NCBI RefSeq assembly: GCF_017377505.1
Contig: NZ_JAFREN010000004.1
Location: forward strand, 248,001 to 312,000
DNA length: 64,000 bases
From: Enterococcus sp. DIV0212c
Lineage (GTDB): Bacteria > Bacillota > Bacilli > Lactobacillales > Enterococcaceae
Direction: 5' to 3'
The position numbers and the translations under genes were made by a program. Position 1 is the first letter of the stretch. Each line of letters opens with the position of its first letter. Below the pieces are notes generated by a model, which saw only the letters and a list, made by a program, of their open reading frames with translations, made no database searches and was not told where the DNA came from. Of this stretch, positions 17,929-26,484 are shown piece after piece.

Positions 17929-18939
17929 TTATCGAATCAAATCTACAGTTGGCTGTTCCATAAGATGTCTGACTTGTTTACGCGTGGTCAACGGTACATC
18001 GCCTTGGATCGTATGAGCTAAAACACCGTTAGCTGTGGCAAAATCTACAGTTTCAAGCAATGTCCAATTCTCAATAATCCCTAGAAGAATTCCCGATGCG
18101 TACCCATCACCTGCCCCGATTCGATCTAAATTTATGATCTCTCGCGGTGCTGACTTGACGTAATGCTCTGAATCAAATAAAAAACCAGTTAAATAGTGTT
18201 TGTCTTGATTCCTTTGACGAATTGTTCCAGCAAAGTTTTTAATCTGATATTTTAGCATAAATCTATGAACCAGATCTTCAAATTGACTAGATAAACCCAA
18301 ACTTTCGTCGATCGACATCCCTAATAAATCAGTCAAATCGCGCGCACTCCCAAAAACGTAATCACAATATGGCAACATTTTTTCATATTGTTCCTTCATA
18401 AATGCAACACCATGCGCTTCATTCAAACTTGGTCGAAAATTAAAATCAAAACAAACTTTTTTGCCCTTAGCATGCGCTTTTTTTGCCAAAACAAAGGCAG
18501 CATCTCGTGTTTGTTCTGTCAAACTTAGAGAAATTCCACAAATATGGACAAAATCGATTTCGTCTAATATAGTGTCAAAATCATAATTTGATCCATCACT
18601 CATGCCAAATGAACTATTTCGACGATTTTGGTAAGTCACTTGTGTCGGTCTTGGGCCAAACCCCATTTCAGCAAAATAAGAGCCAATATGATCACCCGTT
18701 GTTCCAATCCAATGATCTTGGATACCTAATTGGCGAATACTTGCTTTGGCAGCTTCACCTATACGATTGTCAGGCAGATTCGTTATCAAGCTTGTTTGAC
18801 AACCGAAATGAGCTAGATTACTTAAAATATTTACTCCTGTACCTGTAAAATCTAAACGTAATTCCTTCGTTTGTTCCAACATCAAATATTCTGGCGGAGT
18901 CAAACGCATCATTATTTCACCAAAAGCTGCAATTTTCAT
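17929..18939 (-). CDS. kdgK: PfkB-family sugar kinase, probable 2-keto-3-deoxygluconate kinase
   Basis: The 336-aa protein has the PfkB N-terminal box (FGEIMMRLTPP), a FTGTGVNILSNLAHFG substrate-binding stretch and the C-terminal catalytic DRIGAGDGYASG. These fit KdgK, which makes 2-keto-3-deoxy-6-phosphogluconate (KDPG) for aldol cleavage. It is the last gene of the minus-strand locus and follows the DgaF-like aldolase, separated from it by two copies of a family-2 repeat. The exact sugar acid cannot be read from sequence. Confidence 0.8.
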   Translation of the reverse strand: MKIAAFGEIMMRLTPPEYLMLEQTKELRLDFTGTGVNILSNLAHFGCQTSLITNLPDNRIGEAAKASIRQLGIQDHWIGTTGDHIGSYFAEMGFGPRPTQVTYQNRRNSSFGMSDGSNYDFDTILDEIDFVHICGISLSLTEQTRDAAFVLAKKAHAKGKKVCFDFNFRPSLNEAHGVAFMKEQYEKMLPYCDYVFGSARDLTDLLGMSIDESLGLSSQFEDLVHRFMLKYQIKNFAGTIRQRNQDKHYLTGFLFDSEHYVKSAPREIINLDRIGAGDGYASGILLGIIENWTLLETVDFATANGVLAHTIQGDVPLTTRKQVRHLMEQPTVDLIR

Positions 18940-18965
18940 CGTGATCCCTGCCTATTTCCTAGATT

Positions 18966-19191
18966 TAAATACTAAGACTTTGGTATAAAGATAAAATTCG
19001 AATGCGGCATAAAACGCCGCAGTCAAATTTTCCTATTTTCCCATCAGTCCTGAACGAGCACTTTCAGCTTTTATTTTATCTAGCTTTAAGTGCTAGGACT
19101 TTGGTATAAAGATAAAATTCGAATGCGGCATAAAACGCCGCAGTCAAATTTTCCTATTTTCCCATCAGTCCTGAACAAGCACTTTCAGCTT
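18966..19191. repeat. Tandem pair of family-2 repeats (121-base period)
   Basis: Two nearly identical copies lie head to tail, with GACTTTGGTATAAAG starting at 18976 and at 19097. Each contains a TGCGGC/GCCGCA hairpin and ends in CTTTCAGCTTTTATTTT. They fill the gap between the aldolase and kinase genes, in the orientation opposite to the genes. The last copy runs into the aldolase stop codon. Confidence 0.85.
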
Positions 19192-19935
19192 TTATTTTTT
19201 TAATGTATTTTTGATCATACCTAGTAATGTTTTCACATCCTCAGGTCTTGTGTCACCTGTTTCTGAATCTATGATTGAGCTGTATACGTGAGGAATAATC
19301 TTCTTAACGCCTGCATCTACGGCGATTTGGACGATTTCTTCAAAGTTTTCTAAATCGATTCCGCCTGTTGGTTCTAGGTAGAAATCATATTTCGCACATG
19401 CTGCTGCAACTGCTTTGTATTCTTCGATATGCGCTAAGCCTTTCATTGGGAAAAATTTGATTGAGCTGCCGCCCATATCTTGTAATAAACGAATCGCTGT
19501 TTCGATCGTTACTTCTCCTGCTGGTGTTTGTGAACTTAATGGTCCTGTAGCGATATTGACGATTCCTACTTTACCAGTTGGTGATACTAGACCGTTGACA
19601 ATCGTTTCATTTTGCCCTAATAAAGCACGTGATGTACCTACGCCTGTGAAAACTTGGTTCACATGTTGAGGTTGTAATTCTTTAGAAATTCTTGAAACCA
19701 TTTGGCTTTGGTTCGGATCTCCTGCACCTAGACCGACTGATAATGCATTGTTGGTTTCTGCAGCATATTTTTTCATATCTTCGATTGCCGCTTCATCAGT
19801 TGGGTAGTTTTTAGATAATACACCTAAAACGATGTGCCCTTCGGCTGCTTCGTAACAGTCTTTGGCGTTTTCTACTGAGTTAGCTAAAACGTTTAAACAA
19901 ATGCGGTCTTCTAAATAGTTTGGTGTTAATGTCAT
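19192..19935 (-). CDS. dgaF: KDGP/KDPG aldolase of the DgaF (EF_0839-like) family
   Basis: The 247-aa protein belongs to the DgaF aldolase family that cleaves 2-keto-3-deoxygluconate 6-phosphate to pyruvate and glyceraldehyde 3-phosphate. Visible motifs are SSIKFFPMKGLAHIEEY, which should hold the Schiff-base lysine, and FYLEPTGGIDLENF near the C-terminus, an aldolase phosphate-binding pattern. It directly follows the DgaE-like gene (30-base gap), as in the Salmonella glucosaminate operon. The assignment rests on family motifs and gene order. Confidence 0.82.
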   Translation of the reverse strand: MTLTPNYLEDRICLNVLANSVENAKDCYEAAEGHIVLGVLSKNYPTDEAAIEDMKKYAAETNNALSVGLGAGDPNQSQMVSRISKELQPQHVNQVFTGVGTSRALLGQNETIVNGLVSPTGKVGIVNIATGPLSSQTPAGEVTIETAIRLLQDMGGSSIKFFPMKGLAHIEEYKAVAAACAKYDFYLEPTGGIDLENFEEIVQIAVDAGVKKIIPHVYSSIIDSETGDTRPEDVKTLLGMIKNTLKK

Positions 19936-19965
19936 AATTGTTTCCTCTTTTCAAAAATAGTTTTT

Positions 19966-21060
19966 TTAGTTCATGATTGTTGTTATTCGTGTCACGATTT
20001 TAGTCATTTCTTCTTCATTGACTGAACGGATATCGAATTCGATAATCCCGTTATTGGCTTGGTATTCACGCGTATAAATCGCTGGGCTTTCAGCTTTTAA
20101 TTCTTCAATAACTTCTTTCGCTGACTTTTCTCCACTGACCTTGATACTCGCTCTGTAAATATCTCTGCCAGCGCCATCTTGAACGCTTTTAGCTTCAATA
20201 TTGTTTATTTGATTTAATGCTGCGATAAATGGTGCTAAACGTGCTTGCATCGATGTGCCTGATTCACTGCCGTTTTTCACATAATCTTCTACAGCTTGGG
20301 TAAATCCTAAAATGTTATCTTTGCCGATCTTCATCGCCCGTCCGATTCCTTTTCCTTGTAGACGAATCCATTCGATGTATGTTTTTTTGCCGATAACTAA
20401 ACCAGCACTTGGTCCTTCGATTGCTTTTGCTCCACTGTAAATCACAAGATCCGCGCCTGCTTCGATGTATTTGAATAGATCTTCTTCAGCTGCGGCATCA
20501 ACGATCAAAGGTAGCTTGTGTTTTTTAGCCACAGCTGAGGCTTCTGCCACACTTAACATGCTCTTTTGAACCGTGTGATGACTCTTGATGTACAAAATTG
20601 CGGCCGTTTGATCTGTAATCATCATTTCGATATGTTCTGGTGAACACATATTGGCGTAGCCAGCTTCAATCACTTGTCCGCCGCCTTGTTCCACCATCAC
20701 TTCAACAGGTGTCCCATAATCCACATTGTGTCCTTTTGGGAGGATAATTTCACGTTTGGTGATTTTATCCGTATATGGATGATAAGCGTGATAACTTGAG
20801 CCTTCACCGATTAAAGCAGCCACACTTTGAGCGATTCCAGCAGAAGCAGAAGAAACGACTTGAGCATCTTCAACATTCAATAATTTAGCTAAATAAGCGC
20901 CTGTTTGAATGCTTAGTTCACTCATTTCAAAGAAATGTTCGCCACCGAATTTTTGAGCCGCTAAGACATTTTCTGAAACTTTTGAAACACCTAGAATCGT
21001 CATTCGGCCTGAAGCGTTGATGACTTCTTTTAAGTTGAATTTTTCGTAACTAATTGTCAT
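19966..21060 (-). CDS. dgaE: DgaE-like PLP-dependent ammonia-lyase (SelA-related fold)
   Basis: The 364-aa protein is a SelA-like PLP enzyme with the probable PLP lysine Lys212 in IYSGAKAIEGPSAG. Its closest characterised relative by family is DgaE, D-glucosaminate-6-phosphate ammonia-lyase, which makes KDG-6-phosphate plus ammonia. The ATG at 21060 follows GGAGGAACAG; the TTG at 21075 overlaps that site. The start lies 11 bases inside the end of the amidohydrolase gene, suggesting coupled translation and a shared pathway. DgaE function here is inferred from the DgaF neighbour. Confidence 0.78.
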   Translation of the reverse strand: MTISYEKFNLKEVINASGRMTILGVSKVSENVLAAQKFGGEHFFEMSELSIQTGAYLAKLLNVEDAQVVSSASAGIAQSVAALIGEGSSYHAYHPYTDKITKREIILPKGHNVDYGTPVEVMVEQGGGQVIEAGYANMCSPEHIEMMITDQTAAILYIKSHHTVQKSMLSVAEASAVAKKHKLPLIVDAAAEEDLFKYIEAGADLVIYSGAKAIEGPSAGLVIGKKTYIEWIRLQGKGIGRAMKIGKDNILGFTQAVEDYVKNGSESGTSMQARLAPFIAALNQINNIEAKSVQDGAGRDIYRASIKVSGEKSAKEVIEELKAESPAIYTREYQANNGIIEFDIRSVNEEEMTKIVTRITTIMN

Positions 21061-22159
21061 AAACTGTTCCTCCAATAATGGTTTTTACAGGTTTAATCAA
21101 TTCTTTTGCTTCTCTGGTAAAGCCATTTGAATCAGTCAAGGTCTTTTGACCCGTTTCGATCTTAAAGATCGTGATATCGCCATCGTAGCCTTCTTTCAAA
21201 TGGCCTTTTGTATTAAAACGGAAATTTTCAGCAGGAATTGCTGTCACTTTTTCGATAATTTCAGCCCACTCATAACCTACAACACGTAATTTTTCCATCG
21301 TTGTCGCTAAATCATGCACAGGTCCTGTTTCACGATTACGGATGTAAATATCTGTACTAATTGATGCTGCTTTCATACCTTGTGCTAAAGCTGTTTCAGC
21401 AACATGGAAATTAAAGCTGTCCGTTCCATGACCAATATCAAATACAATCCCTTTATCATATGCCGCAAAAGCAAAATCTTTAATTTTATCTGTTGCTTGG
21501 TCCAAGATACCATTAGGTTTTCCATTAAAACAATGAGTCAAGACATCGCCTTTAGACATATGTGCTAAAATTTCATCTAATTCTGGCGGTGCTGAACCAA
21601 TATGCACCATTAAAGGCAAGTTATTATTGTCTTTTTGGATTTTTTTAGCCATTTCTAGTGGTGTGATTCCGTTGTCCCCAATGACTGTTTTACTCATACG
21701 AGCTTTGATTCCTACAACAAAATCTGGTAGTTCAGTTAATGCTTTATGGACTAACTCTTCTTTGATTTTACTTAAATCAGCTAGTTCATCTTGCTCAACA
21801 ATTCCCCATTTTGAAATATTAATTAAAGCATGTACATTGGTTTTTGCTTCTTTGGCTAAGTCATAAAATTCATGGATATTTTCTGCGCCTGTAGTTCCTG
21901 CATCTATTACCGTTGTTACGCCTTTTTTGACACCAATTTCATCTGGAAAATCATAATACAAAGTCATTTTCTCGAAACAATGAACATGATCATCGATCCA
22001 ACCTGCTGATAAATATGTGTCAGCATCTAATTCAATCAATTGTTTACTCTCTGCTTCGATTTTATCTGCAACTTTTGCGATTTTTCCAGCGTTAATGGCG
22101 ATTTCTATTGGTTTACCATCAATGGTTTGCCCATTTTTTATAATTAAGTCGTAACTCAT
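21050..22159 (-). CDS. Amidohydrolase of the EF_0837-like family
   Basis: The 369-aa protein has the amidohydrolase-superfamily fold: an N-terminal beta region, metal-binding DDHVHCF (His58, His60), GVTTVIDAGTTG, LMVHIGSAPPE, DVLTHCFNG and a C-terminal EGYDGDITIF. Relatives are annotated variously as adenine deaminase, dihydroorotase or N-acyl amino acid deacylase, so the substrate is open. Position between a 6-phospho-glycosidase and a glucosaminate-phosphate lyase suggests it removes an N-acyl or cyclic amide group from an amino-sugar acid. An AGGGG site precedes the ATG. Confidence 0.82.
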   Translation of the reverse strand: MSYDLIIKNGQTIDGKPIEIAINAGKIAKVADKIEAESKQLIELDADTYLSAGWIDDHVHCFEKMTLYYDFPDEIGVKKGVTTVIDAGTTGAENIHEFYDLAKEAKTNVHALINISKWGIVEQDELADLSKIKEELVHKALTELPDFVVGIKARMSKTVIGDNGITPLEMAKKIQKDNNNLPLMVHIGSAPPELDEILAHMSKGDVLTHCFNGKPNGILDQATDKIKDFAFAAYDKGIVFDIGHGTDSFNFHVAETALAQGMKAASISTDIYIRNRETGPVHDLATTMEKLRVVGYEWAEIIEKVTAIPAENFRFNTKGHLKEGYDGDITIFKIETGQKTLTDSNGFTREAKELIKPVKTIIGGTVYDN

Positions 22160-22167
22160 CTTATCCC

Positions 22168-23256
22168 CTACTTTTCTTTAAATCTAAATTTTGTCCAGGG
22201 TTTTACAAAATCCAACAACAACAATTCTTTCTCTGTTATTTGACCTACTTTATTTTTACGGTCATCTGAATGCGGCTGTAAAACAACCTGTAATTCATTT
22301 TTATACTTTCCAAATCCATCATTACCGATCACAACATCACCCACTTGAAACTCTAGCGTATTGTCATGTGCTGGATTGGCTTTATCTTTATATTTTTTAC
22401 GAACTTCCGTTGAGCGAACCACCTGATCTGTGATGTCACCCCGACGAAAATGTTGCTCAGTTAAAGTGATTTCTTTTTCAACCTCACTAGCCTCATCAGT
22501 AAATTCAATTGCCAATTCAAGTTGATAGCGATTTAAACTGCCTAATAATTCCAACTCTTCATCGGAGGCATACGCATTACCAATAATCACATCATCGATC
22601 AAGCCTGTCGCAAACAAATGTTTTGCTTGAACTTCCACTGGTAAATGGCGATGTAATTCAAGTGTAGGCAATCCGTCATTTACATCCCAAGGACCAATTG
22701 TCCCCGCTTGAGAATTGATAAACGCCGCAGTCCGAATCCCATGTTTTTTAAAGCGAACACTGCATCTTTCAAAGAAATCATACGGTAAAGCTGTGCCTTC
22801 CTGCGGGTAAAAATTATGACATCCATATAAAAATGGAACATTCGCCTCATACGTCAAAATATTATCCAAATAAGCCACATCGTTACTCATGTTCAACTCA
22901 ATCGCCAAATCAAATGGATTAAACGTCAACTTGGCTTCTTTATTTCCATCAAAACCAGCATCTAAACGAATACCGTCAGCTCCAGTTTCATAAAAGAAGG
23001 TCAAATCATCATATGAAATTTCCAACTCATCAAAAATATTCGGTGCTACATCTAAAATCGTTTCATAACCTAAATCTTTTGCATAAGCGATCAATGATTT
23101 GAATTTTTCTTTTACAACTTCTTTGCCTTCCGTTACTTCTAACATACTCATAAAAATTCGCGAAAAGCCACATTCACTGGCTTTTTTTAAATAAGCTTTA
23201 TCTCTATCTATCTCACTGTGATCTGGGTAAACAGATACACCTAATGCTCTTTTCAT
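22168..23256 (-). CDS. MupG/DUF871 family 6-phospho-glycosidase-like protein
   Basis: The 362-aa protein has the DUF871 architecture: a TIM-barrel N-terminal domain beginning ALGVSVYPDHSEIDRDKAYLKKA and including FLYGCHNFYPQEGTALPYDFF, and a C-terminal beta domain (about residues 240-362). MupG of this family hydrolyses MurNAc-6-phosphate-GlcNAc in the cytoplasm after PTS uptake. A similar role on a phosphorylated disaccharide taken up by the nearby EIIC is likely; the exact sugar is unknown. It is cytoplasmic. The ATG follows GAGGG, and the gene starts 5 bases after the 88-aa membrane protein gene ends. Confidence 0.82.
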   Translation of the reverse strand: MKRALGVSVYPDHSEIDRDKAYLKKASECGFSRIFMSMLEVTEGKEVVKEKFKSLIAYAKDLGYETILDVAPNIFDELEISYDDLTFFYETGADGIRLDAGFDGNKEAKLTFNPFDLAIELNMSNDVAYLDNILTYEANVPFLYGCHNFYPQEGTALPYDFFERCSVRFKKHGIRTAAFINSQAGTIGPWDVNDGLPTLELHRHLPVEVQAKHLFATGLIDDVIIGNAYASDEELELLGSLNRYQLELAIEFTDEASEVEKEITLTEQHFRRGDITDQVVRSTEVRKKYKDKANPAHDNTLEFQVGDVVIGNDGFGKYKNELQVVLQPHSDDRKNKVGQITEKELLLLDFVKPWTKFRFKEK

Positions 23257-23261
23257 TGTTT

Positions 23262-23528
23262 TTACCCTCGCTTTATATGGTCGAATTTATTACGATATTT
23301 AAAAGAAAGTACTGAGCTACAAAAAATGGTCACAGTTCCCACTATAAATATAGGCTGTATGACTAAGATTCCAATCACAATCGAAACAAAGATCAAACCA
23401 ATTGAACCAATACATAAATGAAGTAACCGTAAATCAGTTAATTTTGCAGGTAGCCATTTTCTTTCAATTATTACTTGACTAAGAATAAAAAATACAATAA
23501 ACCAAATTATCATGACCTTAATCACCAA
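23262..23528 (-). CDS. Small membrane protein, 88 aa, of unknown function
   Basis: I do not recognise this protein. It has about three hydrophobic stretches (residues 4-19, 34-57 and 57-75) and a basic C-terminus, so it should be a membrane protein. The start is uncertain: TTG at 23528 and GTG at 23525 have no close Shine-Dalgarno sequence, and ATG at 23513 has AAGG only 2 bases away. A hairpin lies just upstream (23529-23558). The frame fills the gap between EIIC and the MupG-like gene and does not overlap either, which supports it. Confidence 0.5.
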   Translation of the reverse strand: MVIKVMIIWFIVFFILSQVIIERKWLPAKLTDLRLLHLCIGSIGLIFVSIVIGILVIQPIFIVGTVTIFCSSVLSFKYRNKFDHIKRG

Positions 23529-23558
23529 AGAGGATAGTAATGTTACTACCCTCCCTCT
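23529..23558 (-). other. Hairpin between EIIC and the 88-aa gene
   Basis: AGAGG plus TAGTAA pairs across a 2-base loop with TTACTA plus CCTCT, with small bulges. No T-run follows, so it is not a standard terminator. It may be an mRNA processing or stability element within the operon. Confidence 0.4.
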
Positions 23559-23566
23559 CTTCTTAA

Positions 23567-24886
23567 TTAAACAGCGGCTTTTGCTTTTTGTTCCGCTGCC
23601 AACTCTTCTGCTTCTTTATCTAACTGTTGTTTTTCATATACTTTGAAGAACGGGTAGTAGATCGCCAAAGTAATCGCGAAATTAACACAGACAAGAATTG
23701 CTGCTGGAACGCTCCAATTTGTACTCATCCAAGCGGCGACCGGCGCAGGTATTGCAAATGGTAAACGAGCGGCCATCATTGGAATCAAATCTGTCACTGT
23801 TAAGAAATAAGAAAATGTTGTTGTGATCAGTGGTACTACGATAAATGGAATCCCTAAAATTGGGTTCATTACGATCGGTGTACCAAAAATCACAGGTTCA
23901 TTAATATTGAATAATCCTGGTAAGAAGGACAAACGTCCTAAACTTTTCAAGTAAGTTGATTTAGAAAACATCATTAAAACGACTAAAGCTAGTGTTGTAC
24001 CGGCACCGCCGATCCAAATAAACCATTGTAAAAATTGTTCCGTAAAGATATTTGGTAAATTATGAACAGAAGCACCTTCTTGAAAGGCAAGTGTATTTTC
24101 AGCAATCGACATATCCCAGAATGGTCTGATAACAGGTCCCATGATTGCTGGCCCGTGAATCCCTAAAACCCAGAAGAAACAGATCAAGAAGACTGTCAAT
24201 AATCCACCAAACAAACTATTTCCTGCTAATGTATCTTTTAGCGGCATCAACAATGTACTTAAGAATCCATTCAAATCAAAACCAATAACATGACGAATCA
24301 CCCAGAATAGTAATAAAATCACAGCACCTGGAATCAAAGCAATAAACGAATTTGACACTTCTGGCGGAACGCCATCAGGCATTTTTATCGTAATGTCTCT
24401 TTGAATAAAGAAGCGATAAATTTCAACAGAAATCAGTGCGGTCACGATTGCACCAAACAACGAAGCTGAACCTAAATTAGCTAAATTGACGTAGCGTCCA
24501 GCACCAATAACATCTTTGACATCTTCAAAAACTCTTGTTGGAGGAGCAGCTGTTACTAAAAAGGCCATCACCGCTAAGATCCCACATGTTAAAGAGTCCA
24601 ACTTATAACTATTTGCCAAAGAAGAAGCAATCCCAAATGTCGCATACAAAGCCAACAATCCCATCGTATAACGTGAAGGAATGTCCAAGACTGCCTGATA
24701 CGGTTCAATAAACTTCGTATACGAGTCAATCGGAATATTTTGGAACACTGTAAAAAACGCACCTACGATCGTCAAAGGCATAGTTGCAATAAGCCCTTTT
24801 CTAATCGCAGTCATATGACGCTGCGAGCCAAATTTATTAGCAATCGGCATCAATTTTACTTCCATCCACTGCACAAAACCATTCAT
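23567..24886 (-). CDS. PTS sugar transporter EIIC, lactose/cellobiose/lichenan type
   Basis: The 439-aa integral membrane protein matches EIIC of the lactose/cellobiose PTS family: KGLIATMPLTIVGAFF near the N-terminus, about ten hydrophobic segments, GIHGPAIMGP, and the substrate-site loop LFNINEPVIFGTPIVMNP. It imports a sugar while EIIB phosphorylates it. No EIIA or EIIB gene lies in this locus, so shared components encoded elsewhere are needed. A strong GGAGG precedes the ATG, and a promoter with a CcpA-like site lies directly upstream, so this gene and those after it can be transcribed separately. Confidence 0.92.
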   Translation of the reverse strand: MNGFVQWMEVKLMPIANKFGSQRHMTAIRKGLIATMPLTIVGAFFTVFQNIPIDSYTKFIEPYQAVLDIPSRYTMGLLALYATFGIASSLANSYKLDSLTCGILAVMAFLVTAAPPTRVFEDVKDVIGAGRYVNLANLGSASLFGAIVTALISVEIYRFFIQRDITIKMPDGVPPEVSNSFIALIPGAVILLLFWVIRHVIGFDLNGFLSTLLMPLKDTLAGNSLFGGLLTVFLICFFWVLGIHGPAIMGPVIRPFWDMSIAENTLAFQEGASVHNLPNIFTEQFLQWFIWIGGAGTTLALVVLMMFSKSTYLKSLGRLSFLPGLFNINEPVIFGTPIVMNPILGIPFIVVPLITTTFSYFLTVTDLIPMMAARLPFAIPAPVAAWMSTNWSVPAAILVCVNFAITLAIYYPFFKVYEKQQLDKEAEELAAEQKAKAAV

Positions 24887-24945
24887 TTCTTTTGTCCTCC
24901 GTTCAAAAAATTAGTATGAATAAAAAGTCGAATTATTTCCCATTC

Positions 24946-24974
24946 ATAATAACATGGTAACATTATAATGTAAA
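24946..24974 (-). promoter_or_regulatory. Internal promoter before EIIC
   Basis: On the minus strand TTTACA (24969-24974) and TATTAT (24946-24951) are separated by exactly 17 bases, about 60 bases before the EIIC start codon. It would drive EIIC through kdgK independently of the upstream genes. Confidence 0.55.
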
Positions 24975-24983
24975 CGGTTTTCA
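24969..24983 (-). promoter_or_regulatory. Candidate catabolite-responsive element overlapping the -35 box
   Basis: TGAAAACCGTTTACA resembles a CcpA-binding site but is one base longer in the centre than the 14-base consensus. It covers the predicted -35 hexamer of the EIIC promoter, a position that would repress transcription. Confidence 0.45.
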
Positions 24984-25009
24984 AAAGAAAAGTGCAAGAT
25001 TATTGAAGT

Positions 25010-25675
25010 TTAGCTTGGTAAATCTACCGGGAAAATTGCACCAAAGATCATTGCGCCTAAAATCGCACCACCAGCAATTGGTTTTTTCCATACATAGAAA
25101 ATAACTGCGCCAATAATTGAACCGATCCCGATTGGGGCAGACGCGCCACATGCACTAATGATGATCAATGGACCTAAGAAACGACCTGACGCATTACCTG
25201 CGCCCATCATCACATCTGCGCCAAAAGTAGAATTTGATTGATTGATCGTAAATTTACGAATCATAATAATAATTCCACCAATAACGATTCCAAGAAGCAT
25301 ACCCGTTAATAATGACAAGCTAAAGTTTGTAAGAGGTGCTTCAATCCCCATGCTCAAAAGAATCGCTGGAACACCAATCCCAACACCTGTTAAGATCGCA
25401 CCGCCAATATCTAAAATCCCCACCAGTGAACCTTCTAAAATACGAGCAAACAAGAAACTTGCGCCAAATGCAGCGGCTGCTCCATATGATCCGCCATCCA
25501 TTCCGGCTTTTAACATCGCAACAATTGCCACTTCATTAAATGCCCCAACACCATAAACAAAATACATATGGGTTCCAGCAAACACACCTGCTGACAATAG
25601 ACCAACTAAAATTGGAAATGACCAATCAGCAAACCAAAAATTCTTTTTTCCTTCTAACTCTACTATTTCATCCAT
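25010..25675 (-). CDS. DUF4310 (EF_0833-like) membrane protein
   Basis: The 221-aa protein has about six hydrophobic segments rich in Gly and Ala after a short charged N-terminus (MDEIVELEGKKNFWFADW). Features such as GMDGGSYGAAAAFGASFLFARILEG and MMGAGNASGRFLGP fit the DUF4310 family, which occurs only in clusters like this one. It is probably half of a two-subunit membrane complex with the DUF4311 protein encoded 26 bases upstream. Function is unproven; transport is my inference. Confidence 0.82.
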   Translation of the reverse strand: MDEIVELEGKKNFWFADWSFPILVGLLSAGVFAGTHMYFVYGVGAFNEVAIVAMLKAGMDGGSYGAAAAFGASFLFARILEGSLVGILDIGGAILTGVGIGVPAILLSMGIEAPLTNFSLSLLTGMLLGIVIGGIIIMIRKFTINQSNSTFGADVMMGAGNASGRFLGPLIIISACGASAPIGIGSIIGAVIFYVWKKPIAGGAILGAMIFGAIFPVDLPS

Positions 25676-25701
25676 TACAGTTTCCTCTCTTTCTATTTAA
25701 A

Positions 25702-26484
25702 TTATTTACCGATACTGAAAACATCATGCATGTTTTCCAACCAACCAGGAATTTGTAAACGGAAGCTTTCGATCATTTGTAAATCGAATCCGCGGAAAAA
25801 AGCACTGAATACAAATAATAGAATAACTGCTGCCATCATACTTTTAGTTACCTTATTCCAGCCAATTTCATCGACACCTTTACCAATTAAAATCCCTAAA
25901 ACAACACCAGGAACAGCATTGCCCATAATCATTGTTGCAAGACCACCGAAAATCGTTGCCCATAAACCTGAACGTTTTCCAGCATCAATTGCTGCTAACC
26001 AAAATAGTACTGGCATCACTGTGTTGATCAATAAATTTGCAGCTGGTACTAAAACTGCCACAGCTGTAACTTGTAATGACTCTGGAATTGCAGAAGCTGT
26101 TGTATTCAAGAACGCTACAAGCAACATCCCAATCACTGCACCTGAAATCCCCATTTTCTTAGGATTATGCATAGTTTCAGCAACATTTTTATTTTTTACT
26201 AATAATGCAGCGGCTGCCCAGTTAGGAATAACACGGTGATCCACATCTTGTGTAAATGCACCCGCTCCAACAGTTGATGCCCAAGCATTGAAGAAGAATC
26301 CTAATCCAAATGAGAAATGACTAGCCGCATCTCCTTCACAAGCATTCATCTCACCTAATGTTCTAAATGCACCTAATCCTTGTGTACTTGGTGCATGGAA
26401 CATTCTTGCTGCCCCTGCTCCTGCTGCAAATCCAACTAATCCCCCAATCAATAACGACTTGAGTAAAACAACTAACACGTCCAT
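25702..26484 (-). CDS. DUF4311 (EF_0832-like) membrane protein
   Basis: The 260-aa protein has about seven hydrophobic segments and conserved-looking loops (FAAGAGAARMFHAPSTQGLGAFRTLGEMNACEGDAASHFSFG near the N-terminus). It starts with a membrane helix, without a cleavable signal. It fits the DUF4311 family and is encoded base-to-base after DUF4312 (stop 26485, start 26484) and just before DUF4310, so the three are surely co-translated. With DUF4310 it may form a channel or transporter. No enzyme motif is visible. Confidence 0.82.
   Translation of the reverse strand: MDVLVVLLKSLLIGGLVGFAAGAGAARMFHAPSTQGLGAFRTLGEMNACEGDAASHFSFGLGFFFNAWASTVGAGAFTQDVDHRVIPNWAAAALLVKNKNVAETMHNPKKMGISGAVIGMLLVAFLNTTASAIPESLQVTAVAVLVPAANLLINTVMPVLFWLAAIDAGKRSGLWATIFGGLATMIMGNAVPGVVLGILIGKGVDEIGWNKVTKSMMAAVILLFVFSAFFRGFDLQMIESFRLQIPGWLENMHDVFSIGK

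Noticed and set aside
25242..26239. Plus-strand frames of 67-169 aa opposite DUF4310 and DUF4311
   Set aside because: Antisense shadows of membrane-protein genes with good minus-strand starts; no ribosome binding sites.
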